A stretch of 64,000 nt of DNA from Cladopsammia gracilis (GCA_022457155.1 JAJGOT010000438.1:124001-188000); one strand, 5' to 3'; positions 34,958-46,310 are shown, counted from the stretch's first letter. The notes: generated by a model from the letters alone, not told the origin. Translations and numbers: made by a program.

Positions 34958-35995
34958 CGGTGGTTCTTTACTTGTTGTGACGACTTCAAGATAGCAATCG
35001 TACAGGCTCAGTCCCCACAGTCCGCCCTTACAAAGTTTAATTGTGCCAGCTTCAAAGGCTTCACCGTCAAATGAAACGTCTCCAGACACCTTAGGGGCGG
35101 ACCATTAGAAATCTTGGGAGGGGGGGTGACAATTACCAAAAAAAAAATCCTGCAAAGGAAAATTGTCTCAAAAAAAATTCCTGCAAGCAGTTGACCATAA
35201 AAAAATAAAATCCTGCAAGCTAACTGGTATAAATACATATATTTATTTATTTATTTATTTTAAACTGGAACAGATGAGAGTATGACATGCTCTCTGGTAG
35301 TAAAATTCATCAAAAGCAACTTCAGGTTGAGTCAAATGCTGTCAAAAATTACCTGCCTCAAAGGTCTATCTGGTACATCAAATTCTCATGATACTTATTA
35401 TACAAAAAGACGAAATTGCATACACTTTACTCTGATATCCAGATTAACTAAAGAAACAGCAAGAAATATAAAATGAAATCGAGTACTTGTATGTGGAGCC
35501 ACACAAAGAGACGCAAAGGGACGAGAAGCCACATCAATTTGCCAAACATTTTTGACAGAAATTGTTGTCTCAGAACACTAGAAATGGAGTTTCAGAGCAT
35601 CCAGATTTCAAAATTTTCTGGGGGGGGGCATGCCCCCAGACCCCCCTAGCGGCTCGAGCCTTCGGCGCTCGACCACTCTATCTCAATTCTTATTTCTCCT
35701 CAGTTTTTATGCAAAGGTTCCACAGTCTGACTTAAATCTACTCTCCAGCGTTTAATACCAAAAATGGATTGCATGGGTCAGGTATAAAAAAAATTGGAGC
35801 TTGCACGCATTTATAAAGAAGGTCTCAGAAAAAAAAAACCTGCAGGCTTGCACTTCCCCCCAAAAAAAATCCTGCAGGAAAATCAGATCGAAAAAAAAAT
35901 TCATACACTGAAAAATTTTTGACCCCCCTCCCAGGATTTCTAATGGTCCACCCCTTACACACCTCAATTCCTCCGTACCTCGCCATCTTCAACAT
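34958..35995 (-). CDS. First coding exon of unknown gene, split by a transposon
   Basis: The minus-strand start at 35,995 gives MLKMARYGGIEVCK (an inner start at MARYGG is possible). The reading frame resumes beyond the 861-bp transposon as VSGDVSFDGEAFEAG ... KGGLWGLSLYDCYLEV ... KEPP and ends at the donor CCACCG|GTATGTC (34,958). Excluding the transposon and one TTA copy, the exon is 174 nt, exactly 58 codons, with no stop. The protein family is not recognised. The gene is divergent from the plus-strand gene at 36,079, about 83 bp away, so they likely share a promoter. Either this allele is broken, or the transposon is spliced out: a GAG|GTGTGT donor and a CCCCTAAG| acceptor at its edges would remove it in frame at the cost of three codons. 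Confidence 0.6.
35094..35954. mobile_element. TTA-flanked element copy 2, inserted in an exon
   Basis: An 861-bp element with ends GGGGCGGACCATTAGAAATC and the complement, TTA at 35,091-35,093 and 35,955-35,957. It is the inverted copy of 27,574-28,401. Both carry a (TAAA)n tract, poly-purine/pyrimidine runs near the ends and the same partial frame. TTA duplication and short inverted ends fit PIF/Harbinger. It lies inside coding sequence of the minus-strand gene. Confidence 0.85.
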
Positions 35996-36078
35996 GATCT
36001 CGAGACCGCCCGACACATTATGGAGAAAGAGTAATTCCTGGGGTCGAGTTTGTCTCGGGCCGCTCTGCTGTATTCAAA
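35996..36078. promoter_or_regulatory. Bidirectional promoter between two start codons
   Basis: Only 83 bp separate the minus-strand ATG (35,995) and the plus-strand ATG (36,079). The interval holds CTCGAGAC, GAGAAAGAGTAATTCC and GTTTGTCTCGGGCCGC. An inverted, altered copy lies at 58,737-58,864. Transcription start sites cannot be placed from sequence alone. Confidence 0.55.
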
Positions 36079-39000
36079 ATGGCGGACGGAGGGTCGACGG
36101 AGGCGAAGGTAGGAGTGCTTTTTTAGACTTTTTAGAATCAATTTTCGACTTATTTTTTATTCGAGGGGTTACATTTGCTTTGTAAGCCTTTCTTAATCAC
36201 CTTCTCTTGTTGGATCAATTTATATCACAGAATTTCGACTTCCTAAAAGGAAGTTTCCTTCGATGGCTCAGAACTGTTGAAATATATCTTAAGCTTATAT
36301 GAATAGAAATTTTGGTTCTGTTCTAGTGTACGGGATGACAATTGATTAGTAGAGCATTTGTATGCTGGGTTATAAAATTCCTGGAAAAGTGTTGCTCATG
36401 GAATATGGCAGTTAAGTTTTTGCGAAACAAAAAGCAAGAAGATAAAATAAGCAAGCTACATGTACAGCTGTAAGCTTACATGTAAGAAACAACCACAGTT
36501 TGACAATAAATTACAGACGGTCATTACAATGACCGGTCATGGATTGGAAAAGGTCATGGAAAGTCCTGCAAGAATTTCAAAATTTAATAAAAGGCTACAA
36601 ACCTTTTAACTTAAAGCAAGGTACCATTCAAACTGGCAGATGAAATGCCAACTAATTGTCTACTTTGCATGTTTCTGAATTTAATGTTTTGTTTGAGAAC
36701 TTTTAGAGAAAGGTAACCTGAATTCTTTTTGTTAATACCCCTATATATTGTCCTGTTTATGCTAAATAGCAGTGGAATACAACTTTTTTGAGATGAGGTT
36801 TTTCATAAAATCAAGTTTAATATTACTCTAGTATTATGAACATTAATTTCAAAAGTTTGACACAGCCACATTGAGTGAGGTGCACGCAAGCAAATGAGCG
36901 GCAAAGCTGTGAGGAAAGGGGACGCAGACCTAGAGAAAGTTAAAAAAAGAGACTGCACTGTTTTCTTACTAAAAGCAAGCTACCCAGCACTCTGGCACTA
37001 CAGCAATATCATTGGTTGGTTTGCAAAGTGATGACCCTTAAGTTTCATTGAGCTGTCATTTGTCACTTTAATAAGAAATCTGAGGTCACATCCCTCAGAA
37101 AACTAGGCAAACAATGTCTTGCCATGATGTTGATATCTTGAAGCATGTTTGCAAAGATACATGTACTTGGGAGGAATTGCCTTCAGAGTAAGATGTTTTT
37201 GCAGTTTTGCCGATAGGCTTTAACAAAGTCTTGATATATCATTCAGCTTTACTTCAGTGAAAAGCACAGTCATTCAAGTGCAGTGGTGAGAGCACTCACC
37301 TCCCACCAATTTGGCCAGGGTTCGATTCCCAGACTTGACTCGAGTTGAGTTTGTTGTTAGTTCTCATCCTTGCTCCAAGGGCTTTTTTCTCCAGGTCCTC
37401 CAGTTTTTCCTCTCTCCACAAAAACTAACATTTCTAATTCCAATTCAACCTGGAATTTGAGGGCCACAGGTTTGTCAGTCTCATGAATGTTAAAGTATCA
37501 CCCTCATTAAACAAAGGCGATTTATTTTTTTTGATACAACTTGTTTAATTCTTGAGAAATAAAAAAACTGTATACAACGTAGGCGGCCTGCAGACATGGC
37601 ACAAAAGCAAATCACTTCCAGAAACAGAAAAACTAAGCTGTTGCAAAATCGAATAGATAGGTTGTTCTTCACCTTTGTTTATTGAAACATGAAAAATGTT
37701 CTCCAAGCTTTTAGATGGCTTGCTCAATCGTTCATCAGGGGTTCTCCTCCTATTAAAATTTCCAGTACACAGTTTTGAAACAACACCTGCACAAATGACA
37801 GAAATCACTCTGAGATTGATCGCTGTCATTTTTAGCCTTGCTTGGCACAGCTTACTTTGGGCATACAGCCACTCATTTCACATTGCTGCTTCAAATACCA
37901 CAAACTTAAAACCAAATGTTGACGCAGACCATGAATTCATGGCACACCTGGTAAGGCATCAAAAGTAGGTGGACTTGCCAATTGATCCATATGTCAAGCG
38001 TGTGCTCAGCTTTTATAAGAAAACAGTACAGTCCCTTATTTTCACTTTTCCTTGAGCTGTCACCCTCATTCCTTGCGGCTTGTGTGCACGTCACTCGACT
38101 CAACCAACTAAAATGAGTTCTCTTCTCTATTTTTTCAGATCAATTGATTGCCTACATGTTAGGTAGAATTCAGTGTTCTTGCTGCAGGACAACTTTACCC
38201 AGATCAGAATGTCATACATGGTCATGAGGTGCCATCTGACCATGTATGTGTAATGGGTAATCCAGAGGAAAATTCTTTTTTGGAGAAGGACCAATGTTTT
38301 GCACTTCCAAAGAGGTTTCTTTACAGGCCTAGTGTTAAACAAAACAAGTCTGTTTAGTTAGTGCCTTACATTACTCCATAGTAAAATCCTATGGTTGACT
38401 CTCTCTTAAGTGACCAATCTGGCAGGTGACCATCTCCCTTCAGTTTCTAGCAGAAATCTCAATTGATTGATTTCTCAGTTGAAAGCTGTATTATAGACTC
38501 ACAGGCAACCATCTTACATACCAGTAATCAATCACCTTTCCAGGTCCCTAGTATAGCCACTTATGAGAGAGTTAATTGTATTTTATCTTTTCCTCTTGTT
38601 CTATTACTTGGTCTTATAATATTGCTTTACACATATTAAATTACAGAAGTAATTAATTTATAGGAAAGGAATAGCTTTCCTATAGTTTATACATTTTGGT
38701 AATATATTTTGGTAATGTACTTATGATAATGTCTATGTTGTGGATCAAAATTTGCTTTGGTTCAAACTTTTACTTTCCTTTGTTTTAGGGTATGAAAATG
38801 TATGATAATGAGTTTTAAACAAAGGAAAGTAAATTTTGAACCAAGGCAAATTTTGAGCTACAACATATACCATATTTTCTCGATTAAACGCCGGGCCCCG
38901 AATAAATGACGGGTATAATAGAGGAAGTTGTAAGTAAGCCCCTCAAACGTTTATTTGTGGTATAATAAACTTAAGATTTAAGGGCAAGGTACACGGCTGC

Positions 39001-40740
39001 CAAGAAAAACGAACAATATAAATCCTTTCTTAAAAAATGGCGGGCGAGAAAAAACTGCTGATTCAAAGAAATGCCGGGTCCACTAGGCCAAGTTTGAAAT
39101 AAACACCGGGGGCGTTTAATCAAGAAAATACTGGTACATGTAGACACTAAGCAGGGTTGTAATAGTCATATTATAATATATAATATGACTGAGTACACTC
39201 AATGGGTCCTTAATACTAAGCTAGGGTAATCTTGTCTCTCTTTGGTTCCATTTATTAAAAATTGCAAGAATAAGTGTGTGTACAGATCAATGAAATACAT
39301 ACATGTTCCTACAATAAGAAACAATGTCTTAATAACAGCTCTGCTATAAAGGTAAAGACTTATTCAGTTCCAAGTCTTTTTTTTTTTTTGACATACAGCA
39401 ATAAAGAATTGTTAATGCTCACACATTTTCCATCTGCACTGAGTAAAATCCAAGAACTGTCAATATATCTGATTATTGAAGGGCTGAGGGCTTATAACTG
39501 CCTTATGTCAAATTTTGGTATTGTTCAATTGACGTGTTTTTGAGCTGAGAAAACATTTTCTTGCTTATAAAGTAATAGCAGGTTCTTGTAAGTTAAAGTA
39601 AAAGAGATTCAATCAGGCCAAAACATCCGCTGTATTTTCACACACAAAAATACAAAATACATTTTGGCTAATGAGCATCCTATTTGACTTTTTACGTCAA
39701 AAGATTTCTTTCCACAGATGTGGAATTTTTGGGTCCAATTGCATCTCTTTTACGTCAACTTACATAAATCAGCAATCATTTTAGCAACAAAATGCTTTTT
39801 TTCGCTCAAAAACACAATTTGTAAGTGAATCATGCCATAATTCAACATGAGGCAGTTATGACCTCAGCCCTTAAATTTTGATGCAATTGTTACTGCACCT
39901 ACTGGTATATATATGTAATGTCAATTTTTGATACTACATATTTTTAAATTATTCGAGTATATACCGGTACATTGTATCAGTTATTGAAAAGTAACTTAAA
40001 TTTAGTTTCCTATTCACCAGTGCAGAAAGTGTAGAGAATCAATGGAAAACTAGGGTTCCCGACGATCCAAGAGAGTTAAATCCAGGCAAAGTTTTTATAA
40101 GCTTAGATCTTGTTAATGTGTGCATCCTCAATAGGGTGACATTGTAATATACACTTGCAGGCACAGTAAGGTTGTGCATAAACATTTATTTACAAGAGCC
40201 TCCTTGATGCCCTGTTTGGAAACTGCAACTTACAATATCACATGGTACAAACACTATGAATATTTTATTGTTTGTATAATATACATGTATTGATTATCTC
40301 TAATTACCGATTCTTTTCATTTTACAGTGCAACGCGCCTTACCGTGAGAACCCAACAAACTTTTTTTTTACAAGTTTTGCAGCTAACTTTACACTCCTGT
40401 GATAAACACAAAGCGACAAGATTACATTTCATTGTTTGTCGCTTTGTGTTCATCACAGGAGTGCAAAGTTATTTACAAAACTTGGAAACAAAACTTGTAA
40501 AACAGTTTGTTGGGTTCTCATGGTAAGGTGTGTCACACTGTAATATACTGATGTACAATGTATTATAAAATTGTTCTTGTTTGCAGAATATGTTCACAAA
40601 AGTTAAAGAAAATTATACTGAGATGTTGATCACTTAACACAAAACTTTTCAATGGATAAATTTAATGCATGACCATTAGCTTGTTTTTAATTTCCTCTTA
40701 GTTACCTCGGTATCAAGCTAATTCCAAAGTTATTGTTTAA
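36079..40740 (+). CDS. Four-exon gene encoding a small unknown protein
   Basis: Proposed exons: 36,079-36,108 (MADGGSTEAK, donor GAAG|GTAGGA); 37,099-37,187 (acceptor ACATCCCTCAG, KTRQTMSCHDVDILKHVCKD then TCTWEELPS, donor GA|GTAAGA); 40,021-40,117 (acceptor TTTCCTATTCACCAG, AESVENQWKTRVPDDPRELN then PGKVFISLDLVN, donor weak GTGTGC); 40,702-40,740 (acceptor TTTAATTTCCTCTTAG, LPRYQANSKVIV then TAA). Phases agree at every junction (0, 2, 0) and the total is about 84 codons. The acidic, lysine-rich, cysteine-containing sequence has no signal peptide or membrane segment. I do not recognise it. The last exon is the least certain. Introns contain a SINE and hairpin MITEs. Confidence 0.5.
37268..37480 (+). 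mobile_element. tRNA-derived SINE
   Basis: The head has an A-box-like AGTGGTGAGAGCACTCACC and a perfect B box GGTTCGATTCC (37,319-37,329), spaced as in a Pol III promoter. It is followed by a non-tRNA body (CTCCAAGGGCTTTTTTCTCC, CCTGGAATTTGAGGGCCA). No tRNA cloverleaf with acceptor pairing is complete, so it is a SINE and not a tRNA gene. It lies in intron 2 of the plus-strand gene. Confidence 0.7.
37690..37830 (-). mobile_element. Retroelement 3'-end-like fragment
   Basis: On the minus strand, AACCCCTGATGAACGATTGA is followed by GTTTCAATAAAC. CCTGATGA...AATAAA tails are typical of Penelope-like or LINE 3' regions in invertebrates. It is only a short remnant, with no catalytic domain. Confidence 0.35.
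38213..38248. repeat. 12-bp perfect stem-loop
   Basis: CATACATGGTCA and TGACCATGTATG flank a 12-nt loop. Its significance is unknown. Confidence 0.7.
38734..38867. mobile_element. Hairpin MITE, about 134 bp
   Basis: TATGTTGTGGATCAAAATTT pairs with its diverged complement, and AAAGTAAA/TTTACTTTCC blocks pair around a short centre. Non-coding. Confidence 0.65.
38871..39134. mobile_element. MITE with CGATTAAACGCC ends
   Basis: Ends TATTTTCTCGATTAAACGCC and GGCGTTTAATCAAGAAAATA, flanked by TAC. Related fragments at about 21,278-21,440 and 33,215-33,310 show it is a dispersed family. Confidence 0.7.
39589..39762. mobile_element. Inverted-repeat MITE, about 174 bp
   Basis: TAAGTTAAAGTAAAAGAGAT at the left pairs with ATCTCTTTTACGTCAACTTA at the right, with further pairing inside. 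Flanking duplications were not resolved. Confidence 0.55.
40325..40540. mobile_element. Tc1/mariner-like MITE, TSD TA
   Basis: A 216-bp near-perfect palindrome with CAGTG...CACTG ends and TA on both sides (40,323 and 40,541). Its arms contain GAGAACCCAACAAAC and TCCTGTGATAAACACAAAGC. CAGT ends and TA duplication are typical of Tc1/mariner. It lies in intron 3 of the plus-strand gene. Confidence 0.75.
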
Positions 40741-41040
40741 AGGCTGCCTTATAAGTTTTCTTAACCTAGCTGTAAGTATTGTAAGAAACATTTGAGCACT
40801 AATTATTTTGAGAGAGAGCTATAAGGGCAAACATTATTTCATTAATAGATACATTCTAAAAATTAAACAAATATAAATTTTAAAGTAATTTACACATATC
40901 AATTATTTTCTTTATGGCAAATAAATTAGAACTTTAAACCAACTGCTTTCGTGTTGAACAACTAATATTGTTATAATGAGTTTCATCAGGGGGTAATAAG
41001 CTCCTCTTTTCATAGCATGCAAAAGCAAGACCACATTTTT

Positions 41041-41692
41041 TTAAGGCGATTCCTCAATAATAAAAGTTGACAAACAATATTTGTTTAAACTTTCCTGATT
41101 TTTCCCAACCAGACATTGTTTCGAAAACGCAATAAAAAACATAGGTCACCATGCTCGCGAAAGAGTTGCGATGGGTTAAAGTTGCCCTATTTATCCATGT
41201 AGTACTGCCTATCACGCCCACTATTACTTGGTCGGTTCACGTTACTGTTTACACGGTAGCTTGGAGCATAGTTAAAATGAAATGCTTGGAAAACTTTAAT
41301 AGATATAATGCATCGACCATAAGGAACAATTTGATGTATGATTTACTGTAAAAACATGCAACTGACACCGACTCAAAACACTCCTTGCGTGCATGATCTC
41401 AAGGTCAATTTTTTGGCCATGGGAAATGGGTGTGAACGCATTTTTAGCGACAACTTTATTTCCTGACAAGGAAATCTTTTTAAACTCTTTCAACTCAAAG
41501 GTGATTTTAACAGTACAATTATACAATAAGAAAGATAGGTAACCATGCTCGTTGAGGAGGAAACAACCGCTTTTTTATTTGGTCAATTTATCCACAAGTG
41601 AAACCCTTTTGGTTCAGACTGTACGCGCGCTAATGACGCAAGAAATTATGTGAAGTAGTGATGCGCAATGCAATACTGAGGAATCACCTTAA
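41041..41692. mobile_element. TTAA-ended element, about 650 bp
   Basis: Left TTAAGGCGATTCCTCA and right TGAGGAATCACCTTAA are inverted. TTAA or TA could be the target. The short frames inside (41,151-41,526) show no transposase motif. Confidence 0.6.
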
Positions 41693-41934
41693 GGCTGTGA
41701 GCATGCTCCACTTTAATAAGTTCTGATTCAAGGAAAATGTTACATTGTTGGCATTCCAGGCAAGCATGGATTAAAACTGTTTTCTAACTTTGGAATGTCA
41801 AGTTGAACTTTAGTTCATTGCTTCCAATTGTAAGTATCCTTCTTTTGAGAGCTCGCTGTATTAGTGTCTGCTTTCAAAATCAAGCCATCTCATCTGATCA
41901 ACTGATGCTTATTGCCCATTATTCAGCCGGGAAA

Positions 41935-43614
41935 CCTATACACCCTACACCTTGCCTTACGACTCAACAGTGTTGATCCCAATTTTTATTTATCAATAGT
42001 TGATAAAACGAGGTCGATTTTGCTAGTTCAGTGGGAAAACTTATATAACCAACACCTTCCTCTACGATGTTGACCCCGATTTTCATTTATTCAATAACAA
42101 AGTGGGTAAAACAGGGGGGGGGGGGGGGGGGTCGATTTTACTAATTCGGCCGGTTAACCTGTAAACTTTCCACCTCGCCTTAGGACGTTGACCGCATTTT
42201 CATTTATTCAGTACTAGAGTGGGTAAAACGGGGTCGATTTTAATACTTCAGCCGGTTAACCTATATACCCTCCACCTTGCCCTAGGATGTTGACCCCAAT
42301 TTTCATTTATTTAATACTAGAGTCGATAAAACGGGGTTGATTTTACTAGTTCAGCCGGTTAAAATATAACCCCTTAACATGCCTTAGGATGTTGAACCCA
42401 ATTTTCATTTTTTTCAATACTAGAGTGGGTAAAATGGGGTCGATTTTACTAATTCAGCCGGTTAACCTAAATACCCTTAACCTACCCTTAGGATGTTGAC
42501 CCCAATTTTCGTCATTTTCATTTATTTTATCTGACTAGAGTGGGTAAAACAGGGTCGATTTTACTAGTTCAGCCGGTGAACCTATATACCCTAAACTTTG
42601 CCTAAAGATGTTGACCCCAATTTTCATTTATTCAATAATAGAGTGGGTAAAATGGGGTCGATTTTACTACTTCAGTCGGTTAACATATACACTCTCCACC
42701 TTGCCTAAGGATGTTGACCCCAATTTTCATTTATTCAATACTAGAGTCGGTAAAACGGGGTCGATTTTAATAGTTCAGTCGGTTAACATATACATCCTCC
42801 ACCTTGCCTTAGGATGTTGACCCCAATTTTCATTTGTTCAATACTAGAGTCGGTAAAACGGGGTCGATTTTAATAGTTCAGTCGGTTAACCTATATACCC
42901 CAAACCTTGCGTTAGGATGTTGACCCCAATTTTCATTTATTCAATACTGGAGTCGGAAAAACGGGGTCAATTTTACTAGTTCAGCCGGTTAACATATACA
43001 CCCTCCACCTTGCCTTAGGATGTTGACCCCAATTTTCATTTGTTCAATACTAGAGTCGGTAAAACGGGGTCAATTTTAATAGTTCAGCCGGTTAACATAT
43101 ACACTCTCCACCTTGCATTAGGATGTTGACCCCAATTTTCATTTGTTCAATACTAGAGTCGGTAAAACGGGGTCAATTTTAATAGTTCAGTCGGTTAACA
43201 TATACACTCTCCACCTTGCCTTAGGATGTTGACCCCAATTTTCATTTATTCAATACTAGAGTCGGTAAAACGGGGTCAATTTTAATAGTTCAGTCGGTTA
43301 ACATATACACTCTCCACCTTGCCTTAGGATGTTGACCCCAATTTTCATTTATTCAATACTAGAGTCGGTAAAACGGGGTCGATTTTAATAGTTCAGTCGG
43401 TTAACATATACATCCTCCACCTTGCCTTAGGATGTTGACCCCAATTTTCATTTGTTCAATACTAGAGTCGGTAAAACGGGGTCAATTTTAATAGTTCAGC
43501 CGGTTAACATATACACTCTCCACCTTGCCTTAGGATGTTGACCCCAATTTTCATTTGTTGAATACTAGAGTCGGTAAAACGGGGTCGATTTTAATAGTTC
43601 AGTCGGTTAACATA
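41935..43614 (+). repeat. 103-bp satellite, left block, about 16 copies
   Basis: The unit contains TTAGGATGTTGACCCCAATT, TTCATTTATTCAATACTAGA, GTCGGTAAAACGGGGTCGAT and TTCAGTCGGTTAACATATAC. The left edge is degenerate (from about 41,935) and carries an 18-G run at about 42,113. Homogeneity rises toward the middle. The array resumes at 46,311 after a transposon. Non-coding. Confidence 0.92.
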
Positions 43615-45120
43615 TACAGTACCTCTCAAAAGTAAGTTACCTGTCGCGTAGCGTTTCGCGCGCTACGCGATTCGCGTCCTGCGCTACGCGATTCGCGTAG
43701 CGCAGGACGCGAATCGCGTAGCGCGAGAGTCGCCGAAGCGGCAATAATTACACTGTACGAAAAGTTTATTTTGCGCGAAACCGATTAATTTCGCGCAAAG
43801 GTTGGCATCTAAATGTAACTGCAACTGGATGGTTGTCAGGAAAACGGAAGGCAAAAAGTATCTCGGGATTCGATGCGTTTCGTGTTTTCCTCGATGGAAA
43901 TGTTTCAGTCTGTCCTCAACAAATCATGCGAATTAAAACAGATTGGTTTCGAAAGTGTTTGTACTTGTAGTTTTCGTTAATTTTTGCGCAAGCGACACGT
44001 TATGCGATTTTTTTTTTAACTGTCATTTGTTTATTACAGCGACTAGATTCTAAACTAAACATGTGAATCAAATGGCGTTTGTTTTGTTTGCCAGCGACAT
44101 TTAACCGTAAAAAGATCGATTGCGAATGTGTTTTGAAGTTTTTCGTTTGATGCAAGCGCTACGCTATAATTTCTTCGAGATTCAGGAAACGCAACACTTT
44201 TAGCGCTTTTCGTTTGCTTAGCTTTTGGCATTAATTCAGTGACGGCAACCTTCACTAACTATTTCCATGGTATAAATCTAACATCCCGTTGAAAGTGGAG
44301 CAAAGTTTCGTCCAATAATCCATAATTATAAACAGTCTACGAAGAGTCGCTTTCACTGATACGTTCATTATCCTATCGAACGGCAAAATAATTATTTCGA
44401 ACGGCTCGCGGTGAATGGCTAAATGACAGACTACGCCAGCAGTCCGCGAGAGGATAATGTAATAGTACCAGTCACGCTCGTTTTACCATTTATTTGAATC
44501 GAGCAAGGTTTTGACTTCAAGGCCAGGGAATAATAAACGTGATTTCTTTTATCAGACTGCAAAACATTAATTCTTTTGTCGCTGCTTGCTCGCGGAATGT
44601 AAACAAGCGGCCCGAAGTCCCAAGTGCAGTAGTCACGCAAAATTCATGTGTAAAATTATTTCTGCACTTCATGTTTACTTATTATTAAAATAAATCTTGA
44701 ATGGAACTAAAAATTGTAATCGAAATTAAAGACGGTAGGGAAAGTTTGGTAGCAAAATAAAAATTAAACCCTTTGAAGTTTGTTGTAGTTGTCGGTAAAA
44801 AGCAGTGCTTGGCGGTCCCTTGGGAAAAGTGGTAAAGGTGCACCGAATTTGCATATGTCAAAACGGTAATTTGAAACCTGAAAACACGCTGGCACAAGCG
44901 AAAGTCACAAGTATTTATATAAACTTCCACAAATTCTCTGTTTTCTTTCTTCATTTCCAAGTATTCCACCGCGCTAAAACATCACAGAAAGTTTGGAGTG
45001 TCTTCGGGCTGGGAATAAACATAAGCCGCATAATTTGGTTTCGCGAGCGTTTCATCGATCCATCCACGTGATCTCCGTCTAAATGAGAAAAACACACGTC
45101 GCTTGATTCTTGCTCGTTTT

Positions 45121-45725
45121 ACAGTCAAACCGGATGTTCTTTTGATAGGAACTTTGCAAACTTCCGCCGCAACATTGGTATTTGATTGGCAGTTTGCTTC
45201 GAGCAAGTTGGAAGTTACGCGAGCAAGTTGCAACTTTCGCGAGCAAGTTCTTGTTGTCAGTTGCAAATTGCGAATTTTGTGAAACACATCCTTCTTCAAT
45301 TATGGCTCACGTACATCGCAATAATACCACCTCGGTTGAGAAAAGATAGAGAATAATGGTCGTCTGGTGTAAAACAAGAACAAATCGCACGCATTGTTGG
45401 ATTATCAAGGCAAACTGTATCCAATATTGTAAACAGATTTTGACAACACGAGACGTATTTTCCCGGTAAACTTGGCTGGAAGGAACGAACAGTTTCTACT
45501 CCTGACATCGTAGAGTTTGTGGAATACTGCAAGGTAACCAAACCAAGTACTTTCAATTCAGAAATCCGGCAACTGACCGCAAGTTTGAAATAGGAACTTG
45601 CTCGCGAAAGTTGCAACTTGCTCGCACAACTTCCAACTTGCTCGAAGCAAACTGTCAATCAAAATACCAATGTTGCGGCGGAAGTTTGCAAAGTTCCCAT
45701 CAAAAGAACATCCGGTTTGACTGTA
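45121..45725. repeat. Nested inverted repeat inside the 2.7-kb element
   Basis: The arms of about 130 bp, 45,121-45,250 and 45,596-45,725, are inverted copies (AACCGGATGTTCTTTTGAT, TTCCGCCGCAACATTGGTAT, GAGCAAGTTGCAACTTTCGC). They bracket a 345-bp spacer that carries the transposase-like fragment. No target duplication was recognised. Confidence 0.75.
45363..45593 (+). pseudogene. Tc1/mariner transposase N-terminal fragment
   Basis: GVKQEQIARIVGLSRQTVSN then IVNRF reads as a helix-turn-helix of the paired-like DNA-binding domain at the N-terminus of Tc1/mariner transposases. After an in-frame stop it continues HETYFPGKLGWKERTVSTPD then IVEFVEYCK, which resembles the second half of that domain. 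There is no DDE/D catalytic region. It is a relic within the nested inverted repeat. Confidence 0.6.
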
Positions 45726-46310
45726 AGAGCGGGACTGTTGTCTGGCTTGAATCTCGCTCGTGTTTGGCCAAACAGATGCTCGATGACATTTCTGGGAGAG
45801 AAAAACTAGCTATTTTATTATGGAAGATCATCCAGCGCAATTATTTCCTGAGTCGGCAAAATATTTCCGAAGACTTGTTTACGCGAAGTGAAATTTGACC
45901 GGAGGAAGATATTTATCACGTGCTTGGCAACGGCAAGAAAAAGCCGTAAAAAGATGCTTAAACCAAGCAAATGGAAGCAAAGTTCGTGATAAACTTTGCA
46001 ATGGATAATTGTTCGCTGTGTTCGCGATCTGTTTTAAAATATACAGAGTTCAGCAAACACCGTCTATCGAACCAAAGTTTGGTCGCCTTGCATGCGCTTA
46101 GCGCGATCGGTGGTTCACTTGGTCGCATCTTCATCTTCAAACGCCCCAGGAAATCAGATATTTTTAAATTGGAATCCCGCAAGAAGTTGTACAAGCTGTT
46201 TAAGCTTCGCGCGCTACGCGATTCGCGTAGCGCAGGACGCGATTCGCGTAGCGCAGGACGCGAATCGCGTAGCGCGCGACAACGGTAACTTACTTTTGAG
46301 AGGTACTGTA

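Larger units (their letters stand above)
43617..46308. mobile_element. 2.7-kb Tc1/mariner-like element splitting the satellite
   Basis: The ends CAGTACCTCTCAAAAGTAAG and the exact complement are flanked by TA (43,615-43,616 and 46,309-46,310). Removing the element and one TA restores the satellite motif GTTAACATATACATCCTCC seen in other units, so this is a clean insertion. About 100-bp terminal arms contain repeated GCGCTACGCGATTCGCGT blocks, including a 65-bp near-perfect palindrome at 43,660-43,724. The interior holds a smaller inverted-repeat unit and a defective transposase piece, but no full transposase, so the element is probably non-autonomous. Confidence 0.88.

Noticed and set aside
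37268..37340. tRNA gene
   Set aside because: Only A- and B-box-like promoter parts are present. No complete acceptor and anticodon stems are seen and the sequence continues into a SINE body.
45296..45658. 120-codon minus-strand protein
   Set aside because: It is the antisense of the Tc1/mariner HTH fragment and one inverted arm.
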